Assembly: GCF_001022965.1 (NCBI RefSeq)
Contig: NZ_LECZ01000025.1
Location: 558,001-622,000, forward strand
Direction of reading: 5' to 3'
Origin: Enterobacter genomosp. O
GTDB lineage: Bacteria > Pseudomonadota > Gammaproteobacteria > Enterobacterales > Enterobacteriaceae
Length of the DNA stretch: 64,000 nucleotides
Both the position numbers and the translations under genes were made by a program. Positions 26,116 through 37,633 of this stretch are shown piece after piece. The notes beneath the pieces were generated by a model. That model did no database searches. It was not told where the DNA came from and was given only the letters and a program-made list of their open reading frames with translations. The first letter of the stretch is position 1. Every line of letters begins with the position of its first letter.

Positions 26116-26798
26116 GCCTCCTCCTGAAGAATACCGTTAACCAGCCGCAGGCGACGGTCGCAGCGGGCGGCGAGCTGCGGATCGTGGGTCACGAGGATCA
26201 GCGTGGTACCGTGCTCGCGGTTGAGCGAAAACAGCAGGTCGGCAATCCTGTCACCGGTTTTACGGTCAAGGTTACCGGTGGGCTCATCGGCAAACAGCAC
26301 TTCCGGGCGGCCGTTAAACGCCCGAGCCAGCGCCACGCGCTGCTGCTCACCGCCAGAAAGCTGCGCGGGAAGATGGTCGAGACGTTTCCCCAGACCGAGC
26401 TGTTCAAGCAGCGCCTTCGCGTGAGCGCGGCTTTCACGGCTATTTTCCCCGCGCAGAAGCGCCGGGAGTTCGACGTTTTCCAGCGCGTTCAGCGTCGGGA
26501 TCAGCATAAAAGATTGAAAAACAAAACCAACGTGACGCGCGCGCAGCGCGGCCCGCGCCTCTTCATCAAGCTGATGCAGCGGTTTCCCAACCAGGTGGAC
26601 TTCGCCGCTGCTGCCGTCGTCCAGACCGGCCAAAATCGCCAGCAGCGTGGACTTACCGGAACCGGATTCGCCAATCAGCGCGATGGTTTCAGCGCGTTTG
26701 ACAACGAGTTCAACTCCAGTAAGGATGGAAAGCTCGTGTTCCCCCTGACCGACGGACTTCTTAAGATGATGAACTTCAACACTGTTTTCCGCTGGCAT
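26112..26798 (-). CDS. ybbA: ABC transporter ATPase YbbA
   Basis: The 228-aa ATPase has Walker A GESGSGKST, Q-loop VFQSFML, signature LSGGEQQRVALARAF and Walker B VLFADEPT, all intact. It energises YbbP. The 5' end overlaps the 5' end of the divergent tesA gene by 33 bp, an arrangement also seen in E. coli. The promoters of both genes must therefore lie inside the other gene. Confidence 0.95.
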   Translation of the reverse strand: MPAENSVEVHHLKKSVGQGEHELSILTGVELVVKRAETIALIGESGSGKSTLLAILAGLDDGSSGEVHLVGKPLHQLDEEARAALRARHVGFVFQSFMLIPTLNALENVELPALLRGENSRESRAHAKALLEQLGLGKRLDHLPAQLSGGEQQRVALARAFNGRPEVLFADEPTGNLDRKTGDRIADLLFSLNREHGTTLILVTHDPQLAARCDRRLRLVNGILQEEA

Positions 26799-27392
26799 TT
26801 GCCCTTCCTGTTTTTGATTCTGATGACCTTCCGCGCGGCGGCAGCGGACACGTTACTGGTTCTTGGCGACAGCCTGAGCGCAGGCTACCGCATGGCGGCC
26901 AGCGCGGCCTGGCCCGCCCTGCTCAATGACAAGTGGCAGAGCAAGACGTCGGTTATCAACGCCAGCATCAGCGGCGATACCTCTCAGCAGGGTTTATCGC
27001 GCCTGCCTGCGCTGCTCAAACAGCATCAGCCGCGCTGGGTGCTGGTTGAGCTTGGCGGTAATGATGGCCTGCGCGGTTTTCAGCCTCAGCAAACGGAGCA
27101 AACGCTGCGCACCATTTTGCAGGACATCAGGGCGGCAAACGCCCAGCCGCTGCTGATGCAAATTCGCCTGCCCGCCAACTACGGTCGTCGGTATAATGAG
27201 GCTTTTAGCGCGATCTACCCTAAGCTTGCCAAAGAGTTTGATATTCCGCTGCTGCCATTTTTCATGGAAGAGGTCTATCTCAAACCCCAATGGATGCAAG
27301 ACGACGGGATCCACCCCAATCGCGATGCTCAGCCGTTTATTGCCGACTGGATGGCAACGCGGCTGGCTCCTTTAGTTAAACATGACTCCTGA
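26766..27392 (+). CDS. tesA: Periplasmic acyl-CoA thioesterase I / protease I TesA
   Basis: The 208-aa precursor has a 26-residue signal peptide ending RAAA. The mature enzyme carries the GDSL serine S10 (VLGDSLSAGYR), and the DGIHPN segment has the catalytic Asp and His. It hydrolyses acyl-CoA and other esters in the periplasm. The ATG at 26766 gives the E. coli length; the long frame from 26184 is antisense to ybbA. Confidence 0.96.
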   Translation: MMNFNTVFRWHLPFLFLILMTFRAAAADTLLVLGDSLSAGYRMAASAAWPALLNDKWQSKTSVINASISGDTSQQGLSRLPALLKQHQPRWVLVELGGNDGLRGFQPQQTEQTLRTILQDIRAANAQPLLMQIRLPANYGRRYNEAFSAIYPKLAKEFDIPLLPFFMEEVYLKPQWMQDDGIHPNRDAQPFIADWMATRLAPLVKHDS

Positions 27393-27420
27393 TTAAGCGG
27401 AGATCCTGACAGGTAAAGTT

Positions 27421-29104
<1,684 letters not shown>

Positions 29105-29112
29105 CAAAAAAA

Positions 29113-29143
29113 TGCCCGGTGGCGCTAACGCTTACCGGGCCTA
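29113..29143. repeat. REP element between cnoX and fetB
   Basis: GCCCGGTGGCG-CTAA-CGCTTACCGGGC forms an imperfect hairpin of the classic enterobacterial REP type, followed by CTACAAAA. It lies between two convergent stop codons. This differs from the CCCTCTCCC family. Confidence 0.85.
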
Positions 29144-29154
29144 CAAAAGACGGT

Positions 29155-29937
29155 TTATTCCGACTTTTTCAACTGCGTCACCACCAGCTGGTGGCGCGCG
29201 TTGTAGAACTTCCGATAGGTCAGGTAGCAGGCAATGATGGTTGACAGGCTTGCCGTGGAGAGCAGCATAAACGTCACCATGATCTGATACTTAATCGCTT
29301 TTACCGGATCGATACCCGAAAAAATCAGCCCCGACATCATGCCCGGCAGGCTCACCAGCCCAACCGTTTTGGCGGAATCCACCGTCGGGATCAGCGATGA
29401 ACGAATGCTTTCACGAATCAGCCGCGCCGAGGCCACTTTTGGCGTGGCCCCCAGGCTTAGTTTCTCCTGCAGCTGCTGCTGTTCGCTGCTGAAACGCTGG
29501 CCAAGGTTGTTATAACAGAGCCCAACGGCCACCATGGCGTTCCCCGCAATCATCCCCGAGATAGGGATAACCTGCATCGGCGTAAACTCAATCGAGCCGG
29601 AGAGTACCAGCACCGCCAGCGTGAGCGCCGTCCCGGTGGTAATCGCGATAAACGATGAGATAAACGCCTTATCAATGTATTTACTGCGCTTTTGCGCATT
29701 CCAGGCCGCGTTAAAGCAGATAAAGAGCACCATCAGCAGCGTCAGGACCGCGTGGTTGACGTTGAAGATGTACTTCAGCACATAGCCGACGATGATGAGC
29801 TGAATCACCGCGCGGCAGATACTCCACACAATATCTTTTTCCAGCCCCAGCTTTTCGCGGTAGCTGACCACAATCGCAATCAGCACCAGCACCATCGAAA
29901 ACGCCAGGGATTCATTGGTAATATTATGCTCACCCAC
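29155..29937 (-). CDS. fetB: Iron export ABC permease FetB (YbbM)
   Basis: The 260-aa membrane protein has about seven transmembrane segments and conserved stretches VLKYIF, SGMIAGNAMVAVGLCYNNLGQR and VDSAKTVGLVSLPGMMSGLIF. With FetA it exports iron and improves tolerance to peroxide. I choose GTG at 29937 because AGGAGG lies 6 nt upstream; the ORF could extend to 29961. It overlaps fetA by 8 bp. Confidence 0.92.
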   Translation of the reverse strand: MGEHNITNESLAFSMVLVLIAIVVSYREKLGLEKDIVWSICRAVIQLIIVGYVLKYIFNVNHAVLTLLMVLFICFNAAWNAQKRSKYIDKAFISSFIAITTGTALTLAVLVLSGSIEFTPMQVIPISGMIAGNAMVAVGLCYNNLGQRFSSEQQQLQEKLSLGATPKVASARLIRESIRSSLIPTVDSAKTVGLVSLPGMMSGLIFSGIDPVKAIKYQIMVTFMLLSTASLSTIIACYLTYRKFYNARHQLVVTQLKKSE

Positions 29938-30601
29938 GGTTTGCCTCCTGCATTTTTCCACCGTGCGGCTGGAGCGTAATCACGTCATCCGCATGGGTAA
30001 TTTCGCTGGCGTCGTGCGTCACCCACAGCACGGCAATATTCTGCTCGCGGACGTAACGATGAATAATCTCGTTAACGTTGCGTTTGTTGGCGTCATCAAG
30101 CGCGCTGGTAATTTCATCCAGCAGCAGCACCTTCGGTAAAAACTGCAGGTTGCGGATGAGCGAGACGCGCTGCTTTTCACCGCCCGACAGCGCATTAATG
30201 GATTTGGTTAACGTCTCCTCCGCAAGGCCAAAGCGGGCCAGATCCCGGGTGAATTTTTCCGGCTCCGGCGTTTTTTGACGGATTTGCCACGGGAAAATCA
30301 GGTTGTCATAGACCGTATCGCCAAAAAGCGTGGGGGTTTGCACACAATAGGAAACCTGCTGGCGATAGCTTTCCGGAGAAAGTGACGCAATATCCTGGCC
30401 TTCAAACAGAATGGTGCCCTCAGTGGGGCTGAGCAAGGAGGCCACAATCTTCAGCAGCGTGCTTTTACCACAGCCTGAAGGGCCCGTTATTAATTTAAAC
30501 TCGCCCGGCGACAGGCAAAACTCGACGTGCTGAAGGATGGTGTTTTCCCCGACACGAAACCCGACATCCCTGAGATGTATTAAGTTTTTTTTATCGTTCA
30601 T
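29930..30601 (-). CDS. fetA: Iron export ABC ATPase FetA (YbbL)
   Basis: The 223-aa ATPase has Walker A GPSGCGKST, signature LSGGEKQRVSLIR, Walker B VLLLDEITSALD and the H-loop WVTHD. It pairs with FetB, encoded by the next gene on the same strand. It is separated by 143 bp from a divergent gene of unknown function at 30745. Confidence 0.94.
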   Translation of the reverse strand: MNDKKNLIHLRDVGFRVGENTILQHVEFCLSPGEFKLITGPSGCGKSTLLKIVASLLSPTEGTILFEGQDIASLSPESYRQQVSYCVQTPTLFGDTVYDNLIFPWQIRQKTPEPEKFTRDLARFGLAEETLTKSINALSGGEKQRVSLIRNLQFLPKVLLLDEITSALDDANKRNVNEIIHRYVREQNIAVLWVTHDASEITHADDVITLQPHGGKMQEANRG

Positions 30602-30744
30602 TGCGCTTCCGTTAACCGCTTTTTGTCATAACCGCCTGTAGCATAATCCTTTCGTGCGCACAGAGCGAATAGCCTCACGCTAAAGCAAGTGTTAAACTTT
30701 TTGTTTGTCATTTGTCACCACCATCACTACAGGAAGTATGCAGC

Positions 30745-31596
30745 ATGGCACACATCTTTTATGAGTTCCCTTCCCTGAAGCCTGGTGTTCCTGATGTCGA
30801 AACATTAATGGAAGTCATCAAATCTTCGGAACTCACGCGTTTTGTCATTGGTGCAGAGGTGGTCGATTTTGTTAAGAAGGCGCTCATCGTGAACACCACG
30901 ATCGGCAGTTTCAAAAATTGCTATTTCGCCTTCGACAACGGGACACACTTCCTTGAATTTGACGGCAAAGGAAAATCAAAGCGTTTTAACGAGGTGCCTG
31001 ACTGGTTCGTCTCTCCGGCTGAATTTTCTCGCACCCAGTGGCTTATCAACCACGACCTTGCGGAAGTGAAAGCAACCCAGTTCATTGACGTCCTGATGAC
31101 CTACCCGCTGAAAGCCCGCCGCGCGCACTGCAATTTGCTATTTGGGCTGGAGCTGGAAAAAGTGAACGCGGTGCCGGCCTCGGCGTCTGCGGCAGGTAAA
31201 ATCGGCAATAAAAACGGTAAAACGACCAAGCCCCGCGTCACCGATCTGGGCTCGTTTGAGCTGTTCAGCCAGTTCTTTGCGCGCATGAAAACCGCCGTGA
31301 TGGCCGATGAGTTCCCCACCCTGCAGGTCCTGACGGGAATGGATAATCTGGCAAAAGCGCCGCACAGCTTAAAGCAGGGTATCCGAACGTGGTTCAAAGC
31401 CATCGCGGGCGACCTTCCACCTAACAACAAGCGCGTTGAGGCAGGGAATGCCGTACTGTTCTGCGCCCCCATTCGCGAACAGATCCAGCATATCGAAGCG
31501 CTGGGGCTGGAGAATTACTACCAGGGATTATCCAAAGCCATCGCAAAGGCGGGTGATGGATTCATCTCTGACTTTACCTATACTTACGAGCAATAA
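30745..31596 (+). CDS. Hypothetical protein, orphan 283 aa
   Basis: I do not recognise this protein. The first 135 residues look like an alpha/beta fold with a hydrophobic [19 protein letters not shown] segment. A linker rich in Ala, Gly, Lys and Asn follows (about residues 145-165), then a helical C-terminal half. There is no signal peptide or membrane segment, so it is probably cytoplasmic. AGGAAG 8 nt before the ATG at 30745 supports this start. E. coli has no counterpart between fetA and qmcA. It may belong with neither neighbour. Confidence 0.7.
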   Translation: MAHIFYEFPSLKPGVPDVETLMEVIKSSELTRFVIGAEVVDFVKKALIVNTTIGSFKNCYFAFDNGTHFLEFDGKGKSKRFNEVPDWFVSPAEFSRTQWLINHDLAEVKATQFIDVLMTYPLKARRAHCNLLFGLELEKVNAVPASASAAGKIGNKNGKTTKPRVTDLGSFELFSQFFARMKTAVMADEFPTLQVLTGMDNLAKAPHSLKQGIRTWFKAIAGDLPPNNKRVEAGNAVLFCAPIREQIQHIEALGLENYYQGLSKAIAKAGDGFISDFTYTYEQ

Positions 31597-31640
31597 ACAC
31601 ACACTTTCACTCGTCACAGCATGCAAAACAGGAGGTTTTT

Positions 31641-32555
31641 ATGCTTATCGTTATTCCCGTCCTTATTTTCGTTGCGCTCGTTATCGTGGGCGCAGGCGTC
31701 AAAATTGTCCCACAGGGCTATCAGTGGACCGTCGAGCGTTTCGGCCGCTATACCAATACGCTCCAGCCTGGCCTAAGCCTGATTGTTCCGTTCATGGACA
31801 GAATCGGCCGCAAGATCAACATGATGGAACAGGTGCTGGATATTCCTTCTCAGGAAGTGATCTCGAAGGATAACGCCAACGTCACCATTGACGCCGTCTG
31901 CTTTATTCAGGTAATTGACGCGCCGAAAGCGGCCTATGAGGTCAGCAACCTGGAGCTGGCGATCGTCAACCTGACGATGACCAACATCCGTACCGTGCTG
32001 GGCTCGATGGAGCTGGACGAGATGCTTTCCCAGCGCGACAGCATCAATACCCGCCTGCTGCATATTGTCGATGAGGCAACGAACCCGTGGGGGATCAAAG
32101 TCACCCGTATTGAGATCCGCGACGTGCGCCCGCCGGCGGAGCTGATTGCCTCCATGAACGCGCAGATGAAGGCCGAGCGAACCAAGCGTGCCTACATTCT
32201 GGAAGCCGAAGGGGTACGTCAGGCTGAGATCCTCAAAGCAGAAGGGGAAAAACAGTCGCAGATCCTGAAAGCGGAAGGCGACCGTCAGTCCGCATTTTTA
32301 CAGGCGGAAGCGCGTGAACGTTCAGCCGAGGCGGAAGCCCGTGCCACCCAGATGGTGTCAGAGGCGATTGCCGCCGGTGATATCCAGGCCGTGAACTACT
32401 TTGTCGCGCAAAAATATACCGACGCGCTGAAAGAGATCGGCTCCGCGAATAACAGCAAAGTGGTGATGATGCCGCTGGAGGCCAGCAGCCTGATGGGCTC
32501 TATCGCCGGTATTGCCGAGCTTATCAAAGACAGCGGAAACGAGCGTAAAAAATGA
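31641..32555 (+). CDS. qmcA: SPFH/band-7 membrane protein QmcA
   Basis: The 304-aa protein has an N-terminal membrane helix and a band-7 domain ([23 protein letters not shown]), then a coiled-coil tail rich in Glu and Ala ([18 protein letters not shown]). It forms large complexes near the FtsH protease and is linked to membrane quality control. It overlaps ybbJ by 4 bp, as in E. coli. Confidence 0.95.
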   Translation: MLIVIPVLIFVALVIVGAGVKIVPQGYQWTVERFGRYTNTLQPGLSLIVPFMDRIGRKINMMEQVLDIPSQEVISKDNANVTIDAVCFIQVIDAPKAAYEVSNLELAIVNLTMTNIRTVLGSMELDEMLSQRDSINTRLLHIVDEATNPWGIKVTRIEIRDVRPPAELIASMNAQMKAERTKRAYILEAEGVRQAEILKAEGEKQSQILKAEGDRQSAFLQAEARERSAEAEARATQMVSEAIAAGDIQAVNYFVAQKYTDALKEIGSANNSKVVMMPLEASSLMGSIAGIAELIKDSGNERKK

Positions 32556-33010
32556 TTGAGCTCATCGTCGCACATCCTCACGCTTTCTGGCTAAGCCTCG
32601 GGGGTTTATTGCTGGCCGCTGAGATGCTGGGCGGCAATGGCTACCTGCTCTGGAGCGGTGTCGCCGCGGTCATTACCGGGCTGCTCGTGTGGATTTTGCC
32701 GCTTGACTGGGCGTGGCAGGGCGCGTTGTTTGCCGTGCTGACGCTGGTGGCCGCGTGGCTGTGGTGGCGCTGGCTTAACCGACGGGTTAGCGAGCAGAAG
32801 CCGGTGGATGCGCATCTCAACCAGCGCGGACAGCAGATTGTCGGCCAGCGTTTTACGCTCGACGCCGCGCTGGTGAACGGGCGGGGACATATGCGCGTGG
32901 GCGACAGCTCGTGGCCGGTGGTCGCCGACGACGACCTCAGCGCCGGAACGCGGGTTGAGGTCATTGCGGTGGAAGGTATTACCCTGCGGGTCAAAGCCTG
33001 CCAGGCTTAA
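32552..33010 (+). CDS. ybbJ: NfeD-like inner-membrane protein YbbJ
   Basis: The 152-aa protein has two or three membrane segments followed by a small beta-barrel OB-like domain (about residues 90-150). It belongs to the NfeD family, which partners with stomatin/SPFH proteins, here QmcA. It overlaps cueR at its 3' end by 4 bp (convergent). Function in E. coli is modest: it can rescue some heat-sensitive ftsH or htpX effects. Confidence 0.92.
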   Translation: MIELIVAHPHAFWLSLGGLLLAAEMLGGNGYLLWSGVAAVITGLLVWILPLDWAWQGALFAVLTLVAAWLWWRWLNRRVSEQKPVDAHLNQRGQQIVGQRFTLDAALVNGRGHMRVGDSSWPVVADDDLSAGTRVEVIAVEGITLRVKACQA

Positions 33011-33411
33011 GCCTTACGATGACAGCAGCCGGCAAGATTATCGATAATCGGGCAGTCGGCGCTGTCATCTCCCGGACAGGATTCCGCGAGCTGTAGCAGC
33101 TGCTTGCGCATCGCCTGCAGCTCGGTGATATGGCGTTCAATCTCGGCCACTTTTTCCAAGGTGCGTTTTTTCACGTCTGCGCTGTGACGCTTCGGATCGT
33201 TGAACAGGTTAACCAGCTCGCCGCACTCTTCCAGGTTAAAACCGACCTGTCTTGCCTGGCGCAGCAGCGTCAGTTCATCCAGATGCAGCTGCGTGTAGCT
33301 GCGGTAGCCGTTTTCACTGCGCAGCGGCGGCGTCACCAGCCCCTTCTCTTCATAAAAGCGAATCGCTTTGCTGGTTAAACCGGTTTTTTTTGCCACATCG
33401 CTAATATTCAC
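33007..33411 (-). CDS. cueR: Cu(I)-responsive MerR-family activator CueR
   Basis: The 134-aa regulator has an N-terminal MerR helix-turn-helix ([24 protein letters not shown]), a long dimer helix, and the Cu(I) binding cysteines C112 and C120 ([13 protein letters not shown]). It activates copA by untwisting a promoter with a long spacer; such a promoter is present at 33421-33451. It is divergent from copA. Confidence 0.96.
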   Translation of the reverse strand: MNISDVAKKTGLTSKAIRFYEEKGLVTPPLRSENGYRSYTQLHLDELTLLRQARQVGFNLEECGELVNLFNDPKRHSADVKKRTLEKVAEIERHITELQAMRKQLLQLAESCPGDDSADCPIIDNLAGCCHRKA

Positions 33412-33420
33412 ATTTCCCCC

Positions 33421-33451
33421 TTGACCTTCCCCTTGATGGAAGGTTTAACCT
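33421..33451 (+). promoter_or_regulatory. CueR-controlled copA promoter
   Basis: TTGACC (-35, 33421-33426) and TAACCT (-10, 33446-33451) are separated by 19 bp, the lengthened spacer typical of MerR-family targets. The dyad ACCTTCC/GGAAGGT (33424-33430 and 33438-33444) is the CueR box. It closely matches the E. coli copA promoter. Confidence 0.92.
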
Positions 33452-33519
33452 TCATAACAGTTAGTGAAAAGCGTTACTCCGGTCAACAACTGACCAAAAT
33501 ATTATACGGGAGTTTTGTT

Positions 33520-36018
33520 ATGTCTCACACTATTGACCTGACGCTGGACGGCCTCTCCTGCGGCCACTGCGTCAAACGCGTTAAAGAAAGTCTGGAACAG
33601 CGCCCTGATGTCGAAAGCGCTGAAGTCAGTATCGATCGTGCCGCCGTCACCGGCAGCGCCAGCGCGGATGCGCTGATTGATACCATCAAGCAGGCCGGCT
33701 ACGGGGCGGAGCTAAGCCACCCAAAGGCTAAACCGCTGGCAGAGTCATCATCCCCGTCGGAAGCGCTGACAGCGGCCACTCCTGAGCTTCCGGCAGCTGA
33801 TGATATTGATGACAGCCAACAGCTGCTGATCAACGGCATGAGCTGCGCCAGCTGCGTCTCCCGGGTACAAAACGCCTTGCAGGCGGTACCGGGCGTCGCG
33901 CAGGCACGGGTCAACCTCGCGGAGCGCACTGCGCTGGTGATGGGCAGCGCCTCCGCAGCAGATTTAGTGCAGGCCGTTGAAAAAGCGGGCTACGGGGCGG
34001 AGGCCATCGAAGATGACGCCGAACGCCGCGAGCGCCAGCAGGAAACGGCTATCGCCACCATGAAGCGCTTCCGCTGGCAGGCGATTGTCGCCCTGCTGGT
34101 GGGTATTCCGGTGATGGTGTGGGGGATGATCGGCGACAACATGATGGTCACCGACGACAACCGCACGCTGTGGCTGGTGATTGGCGTCATTACCCTGGGC
34201 GTGATGATCTTCGCGGGCGGTCATTTCTATACCAGCGCCTGGAAGAGCCTGAAAAACCGCACCGCGACGATGGATACGCTGGTCGCCCTCGGCACGGGTG
34301 CGGCATGGCTGTACTCCATGAGCGTGAACGTCTGGCCCCAGTGGTTCCCGATGGAAGCGCGGCATCTCTATTATGAAGCGAGCGCGATGATTATCGGCCT
34401 GATCAACTTAGGCCATATGCTGGAAGCCCGCGCCCGCCAGCGCTCCTCGAAAGCGCTGGAAAGATTGCTCGATTTAACCCCGCCAACCGCGCGCGTGGTC
34501 ACGGACGCAGGGGAAAAGAGCGTTCCGCTGGCCGAGGTTCAGCCCGGCATGACGCTGCGCCTGACCACGGGCGATCGCGTTCCCGTTGACGGTAAGATAA
34601 CGCAGGGCGAAGCCTGGCTGGATGAAGCGATGCTGACCGGCGAGCCCATTCCCCAGCAGAAATCAGACGGCGACGCCGTTCATGCCGGGACGGTGGTACA
34701 GGACGGCAGCGTGCTGTTCACCGCCAGCGCCGTCGGCAGCCATACTACGCTGTCGCGTATTATTCGCATGGTGCGTCAGGCGCAGAGCAGCAAGCCGGAA
34801 ATTGGCCAGCTCGCTGACAGAATTTCCGCCATTTTTGTGCCGGTGGTGGTCGGTATTGCCCTGCTGAGCGCGGCGATCTGGTACGTTTTCGGCCCTGCCC
34901 CGCAGATTGTTTATACCCTGGTGATCGCCACCACGGTGCTGATCATCGCCTGTCCTTGCGCCCTTGGCCTGGCGACGCCGATGTCGATTATCTCCGGCGT
35001 AGGCCGCGCGGCCGAGTTTGGCGTGCTGGTGCGGGACGCGGACGCGCTGCAGCGGGCCAGCACGCTCGACACGCTGGTGTTTGATAAAACCGGCACGCTC
35101 ACCGAAGGCAAACCGCAGGTGGTGGCCGTCACGACCGCAGGCATTGCCGAAGAGGAGGCGCTGCGGCTCGCCGCCGCGCTGGAGCAAGGCTCAAGCCATC
35201 CGCTGGCGCGCGCCATCCTTGATAAAGCGAATGATGCTGCCCTGCCGCAGGTCAGCAGCTTCCGCACCCTGCGCGGGCTCGGCGTAAGCGGTGAGGCAGA
35301 GGGCCACGCGCTGCTGCTGGGCAACCAGGCATTGCTTAATGAAAACGGTATTGATACCTCCGCGCTGGAGAGCGAGCTAAAAGCGCAGGCGTCACAGGGC
35401 GCCACGCCGGTTCTCCTTGCGGTAGATGGCAAAGCCGCCGCGCTGCTGGCCGTTCGCGATCCGCTGCGCCAGGACAGCGTAGATGCCCTGGCGCGTCTGC
35501 ACCGCGCGGGCTACCGTCTGGTGATGCTGACCGGGGATAACCCGACCACCGCCAACGCCATCGCGAAAGAAGCAGGAATTGATGAGGTGATTGCAGGCGT
35601 CCTGCCGGACGGCAAAGCGGATGCGATTAAGAACCTGCAGCAACAGGGTCGTCAGGTGGCGATGGTCGGCGACGGCATCAACGATGCCCCGGCGCTGGCC
35701 CAGGCGGACGTGGGGATTGCCATGGGTGGCGGGAGCGACGTAGCCATTGAAACCGCTGCCATTACGCTGATGCGCCATAGCCTGATGGGCGTTGCCGACG
35801 CGCTGGCCATTTCGAAAGCCACGTTGCGCAACATGAAGCAGAACCTGCTGGGGGCATTTATCTATAACTCGCTCGGTATCCCGATTGCTGCCGGCATTTT
35901 GTGGCCGCTGACCGGCACGCTGCTTAATCCGGTGGTCGCGGGTGCGGCGATGGCGCTCTCCTCCATCACCGTAGTGAGCAACGCCAACCGGCTGCTGCGC
36001 TTTAAACCGAAAGATTGA
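33520..36018 (+). CDS. copA: Cu(I)-exporting P-type ATPase CopA
   Basis: The 832-aa pump has two N-terminal heavy-metal domains (CGHC at 14-17, CASC at 109-112), the membrane CPC of [11 protein letters not shown], the phosphorylation motif DKTGTLTEG, and VGDGINDAP. It exports Cu(I) to the periplasm. The ATG at 33520 gives the E. coli start ([11 protein letters not shown]); upstream codons in frame lie inside the promoter. A programmed frameshift site after the first metal domain is intact. Confidence 0.97.
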   Translation: MSHTIDLTLDGLSCGHCVKRVKESLEQRPDVESAEVSIDRAAVTGSASADALIDTIKQAGYGAELSHPKAKPLAESSSPSEALTAATPELPAADDIDDSQQLLINGMSCASCVSRVQNALQAVPGVAQARVNLAERTALVMGSASAADLVQAVEKAGYGAEAIEDDAERRERQQETAIATMKRFRWQAIVALLVGIPVMVWGMIGDNMMVTDDNRTLWLVIGVITLGVMIFAGGHFYTSAWKSLKNRTATMDTLVALGTGAAWLYSMSVNVWPQWFPMEARHLYYEASAMIIGLINLGHMLEARARQRSSKALERLLDLTPPTARVVTDAGEKSVPLAEVQPGMTLRLTTGDRVPVDGKITQGEAWLDEAMLTGEPIPQQKSDGDAVHAGTVVQDGSVLFTASAVGSHTTLSRIIRMVRQAQSSKPEIGQLADRISAIFVPVVVGIALLSAAIWYVFGPAPQIVYTLVIATTVLIIACPCALGLATPMSIISGVGRAAEFGVLVRDADALQRASTLDTLVFDKTGTLTEGKPQVVAVTTAGIAEEEALRLAAALEQGSSHPLARAILDKANDAALPQVSSFRTLRGLGVSGEAEGHALLLGNQALLNENGIDTSALESELKAQASQGATPVLLAVDGKAAALLAVRDPLRQDSVDALARLHRAGYRLVMLTGDNPTTANAIAKEAGIDEVIAGVLPDGKADAIKNLQQQGRQVAMVGDGINDAPALAQADVGIAMGGGSDVAIETAAITLMRHSLMGVADALAISKATLRNMKQNLLGAFIYNSLGIPIAAGILWPLTGTLLNPVVAGAAMALSSITVVSNANRLLRFKPKD
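33720..33731 (+). promoter_or_regulatory. Programmed -1 frameshift site in copA
   Basis: The slippery heptamer CCCAAAG spans 33720-33726, in the C-CCA-AAG phase. A slip of -1 gives GGC then TAA at 33729, ending a 70-aa protein after H67-P68-K69-G70. This is the size of the E. coli CopA(Z) copper chaperone, made from the first domain. Confidence 0.85.
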
Positions 36019-36068
36019 ACCTTGTACTCGTACGCGCTAGCATGAACCTTTCCATTCATGGAGCGCGT

Positions 36069-36863
36069 ATGGGTCTGTTTAATCGTATAAAAACATCGTT
36101 TCGCGCCCTCTTTCCTCGCCGTTACGCCTGGCCGGGTCTGGATATCTCCCTCCCCGGCGGGCAACACCTGCACCTGGTGGGCAGTATCCATATGGGCACG
36201 CAGGATATGTCTCCCCTGCCGCCCGCGCTGGTTAAACTGCTGAAACGCGCCGATGCGCTGGTCGTTGAGGCGGACATTTCTGGCCACGAGTCGCCGTTTG
36301 CCGGGCTGGAGAGCGATCTCACGCTGGCAGAACGCCTGGATGAAACCCAGCTTGCGGAACTGACCCGCGTCGCCGATGAAACGGGCGTCTCGCTCTCCAT
36401 GATTGACACCCTGCCGCTCTGGCAAATCGCGATGGTGCTGCAGGCCACGCAGGCACAGCGTCTGGGCCTGCGCGGTGATTACGGCATTGATTACCAGCTG
36501 CTGAACGTGGCAAGGGCGCGCCGTCTGCCCATCATCGAGCTGGAAGGGACGGACAGCCAGATTGCGCTCCTGCGGCAGCTTCCCGACGACGGCCTTATGC
36601 TGCTGGACGATACGCTGACCCACTGGCACACCAACGCGCGACTGCTGCAGACCATGATTGGCTGGTGGCTGGATGCGCCGCCTGCGGACGGTAAGCTGGC
36701 CTTACCGTCAACGTTCAGCGAATCGTTATATGATGTGCTGATGAACGCGCGCAACAAAGCCTGGCGGGAGACGCTGCATGCTCTGCCTGCGGGGCATTAC
36801 GTGGTGGCGGTTGGGGCGTTACATTTGTACGGGGAAGGGAATTTGCCGTCGCTGCTGAAATAA
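36069..36863 (+). CDS. ybaP: TraB/GumN-family protein YbaP
   Basis: The 264-aa protein has the GumN/TraB pattern: HLVGSIHMGTQDM near the start, ADALVVEADIS, and GALHLYGEGNLP at the end, which place conserved His and Glu at a likely metal site. Function is not established. The ATG at 36069 is preceded by GGAG. It matches E. coli YbaP in length and end. The ChiX sRNA is encoded just past its stop, on the other strand. Confidence 0.9.
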   Translation: MGLFNRIKTSFRALFPRRYAWPGLDISLPGGQHLHLVGSIHMGTQDMSPLPPALVKLLKRADALVVEADISGHESPFAGLESDLTLAERLDETQLAELTRVADETGVSLSMIDTLPLWQIAMVLQATQAQRLGLRGDYGIDYQLLNVARARRLPIIELEGTDSQIALLRQLPDDGLMLLDDTLTHWHTNARLLQTMIGWWLDAPPADGKLALPSTFSESLYDVLMNARNKAWRETLHALPAGHYVVAVGALHLYGEGNLPSLLK

Positions 36864-36942
36864 AAAAAATGGCCAATATTTCTATTGGCCCGTCAAAGAG
36901 GAATTTCATCGTTTTTATTATGCCGAAGGAGACCTTCGGTTG
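36862..36942 (-). ncRNA. chiX: Small regulatory RNA ChiX
   Basis: On the minus strand this has a 5' hairpin CCGAAGGTCTCCTTCGG. The conserved seed GATGAAATTCCTCTTTGACG follows, and then a terminator stem GGCCAATAG/ATTGGCC with eight T. The order ybaK-chiX-ybaP is the E. coli arrangement. ChiX is an Hfq-dependent repressor of chitoporin chiP mRNA. A -10 (GACAAT, RC of 36948-36953) and -35 (TTGGCA, RC of 36972-36977) 18 bp apart lie upstream. The exact 5' end is an estimate. Confidence 0.88.
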
Positions 36943-37033
36943 AGCCGATTGTCGCTCAAAGTGACCATCACTGCCAATACTATTGCGCAAGATGGTGCTA
37001 TTTTTTAGACAAACGTCAGGCGTATGCTGTTGA

Positions 37034-37543
<510 letters not shown>

Positions 37544-37549
37544 GAAAAT

Positions 37550-37625
37550 TGCCCGGTGGCGCTGCGCTTACCGGGCCTACGATTCGAATGTAGGCCGGGT
37601 AAGGCGTAGCCGCCACCCGGCAAAA
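37550..37625. repeat. REP pair (BIME-like) between ybaK and ushA
   Basis: Two inverted REP units face each other: GCCCGGTGGCGCTGCGCTT then CCGGGCCTAC, and GTAGGCCGGGTAAGGCGTAG then CCGCCACCCGGC. They occupy the gap between two convergent genes. Confidence 0.9.
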
Positions 37626-37633
37626 CAACCGCA

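Noticed and set aside
26184..26765. Upstream extension of the tesA reading frame
   Set aside because: It is antisense to ybbA and would remove the TesA signal peptide from the N-terminus.
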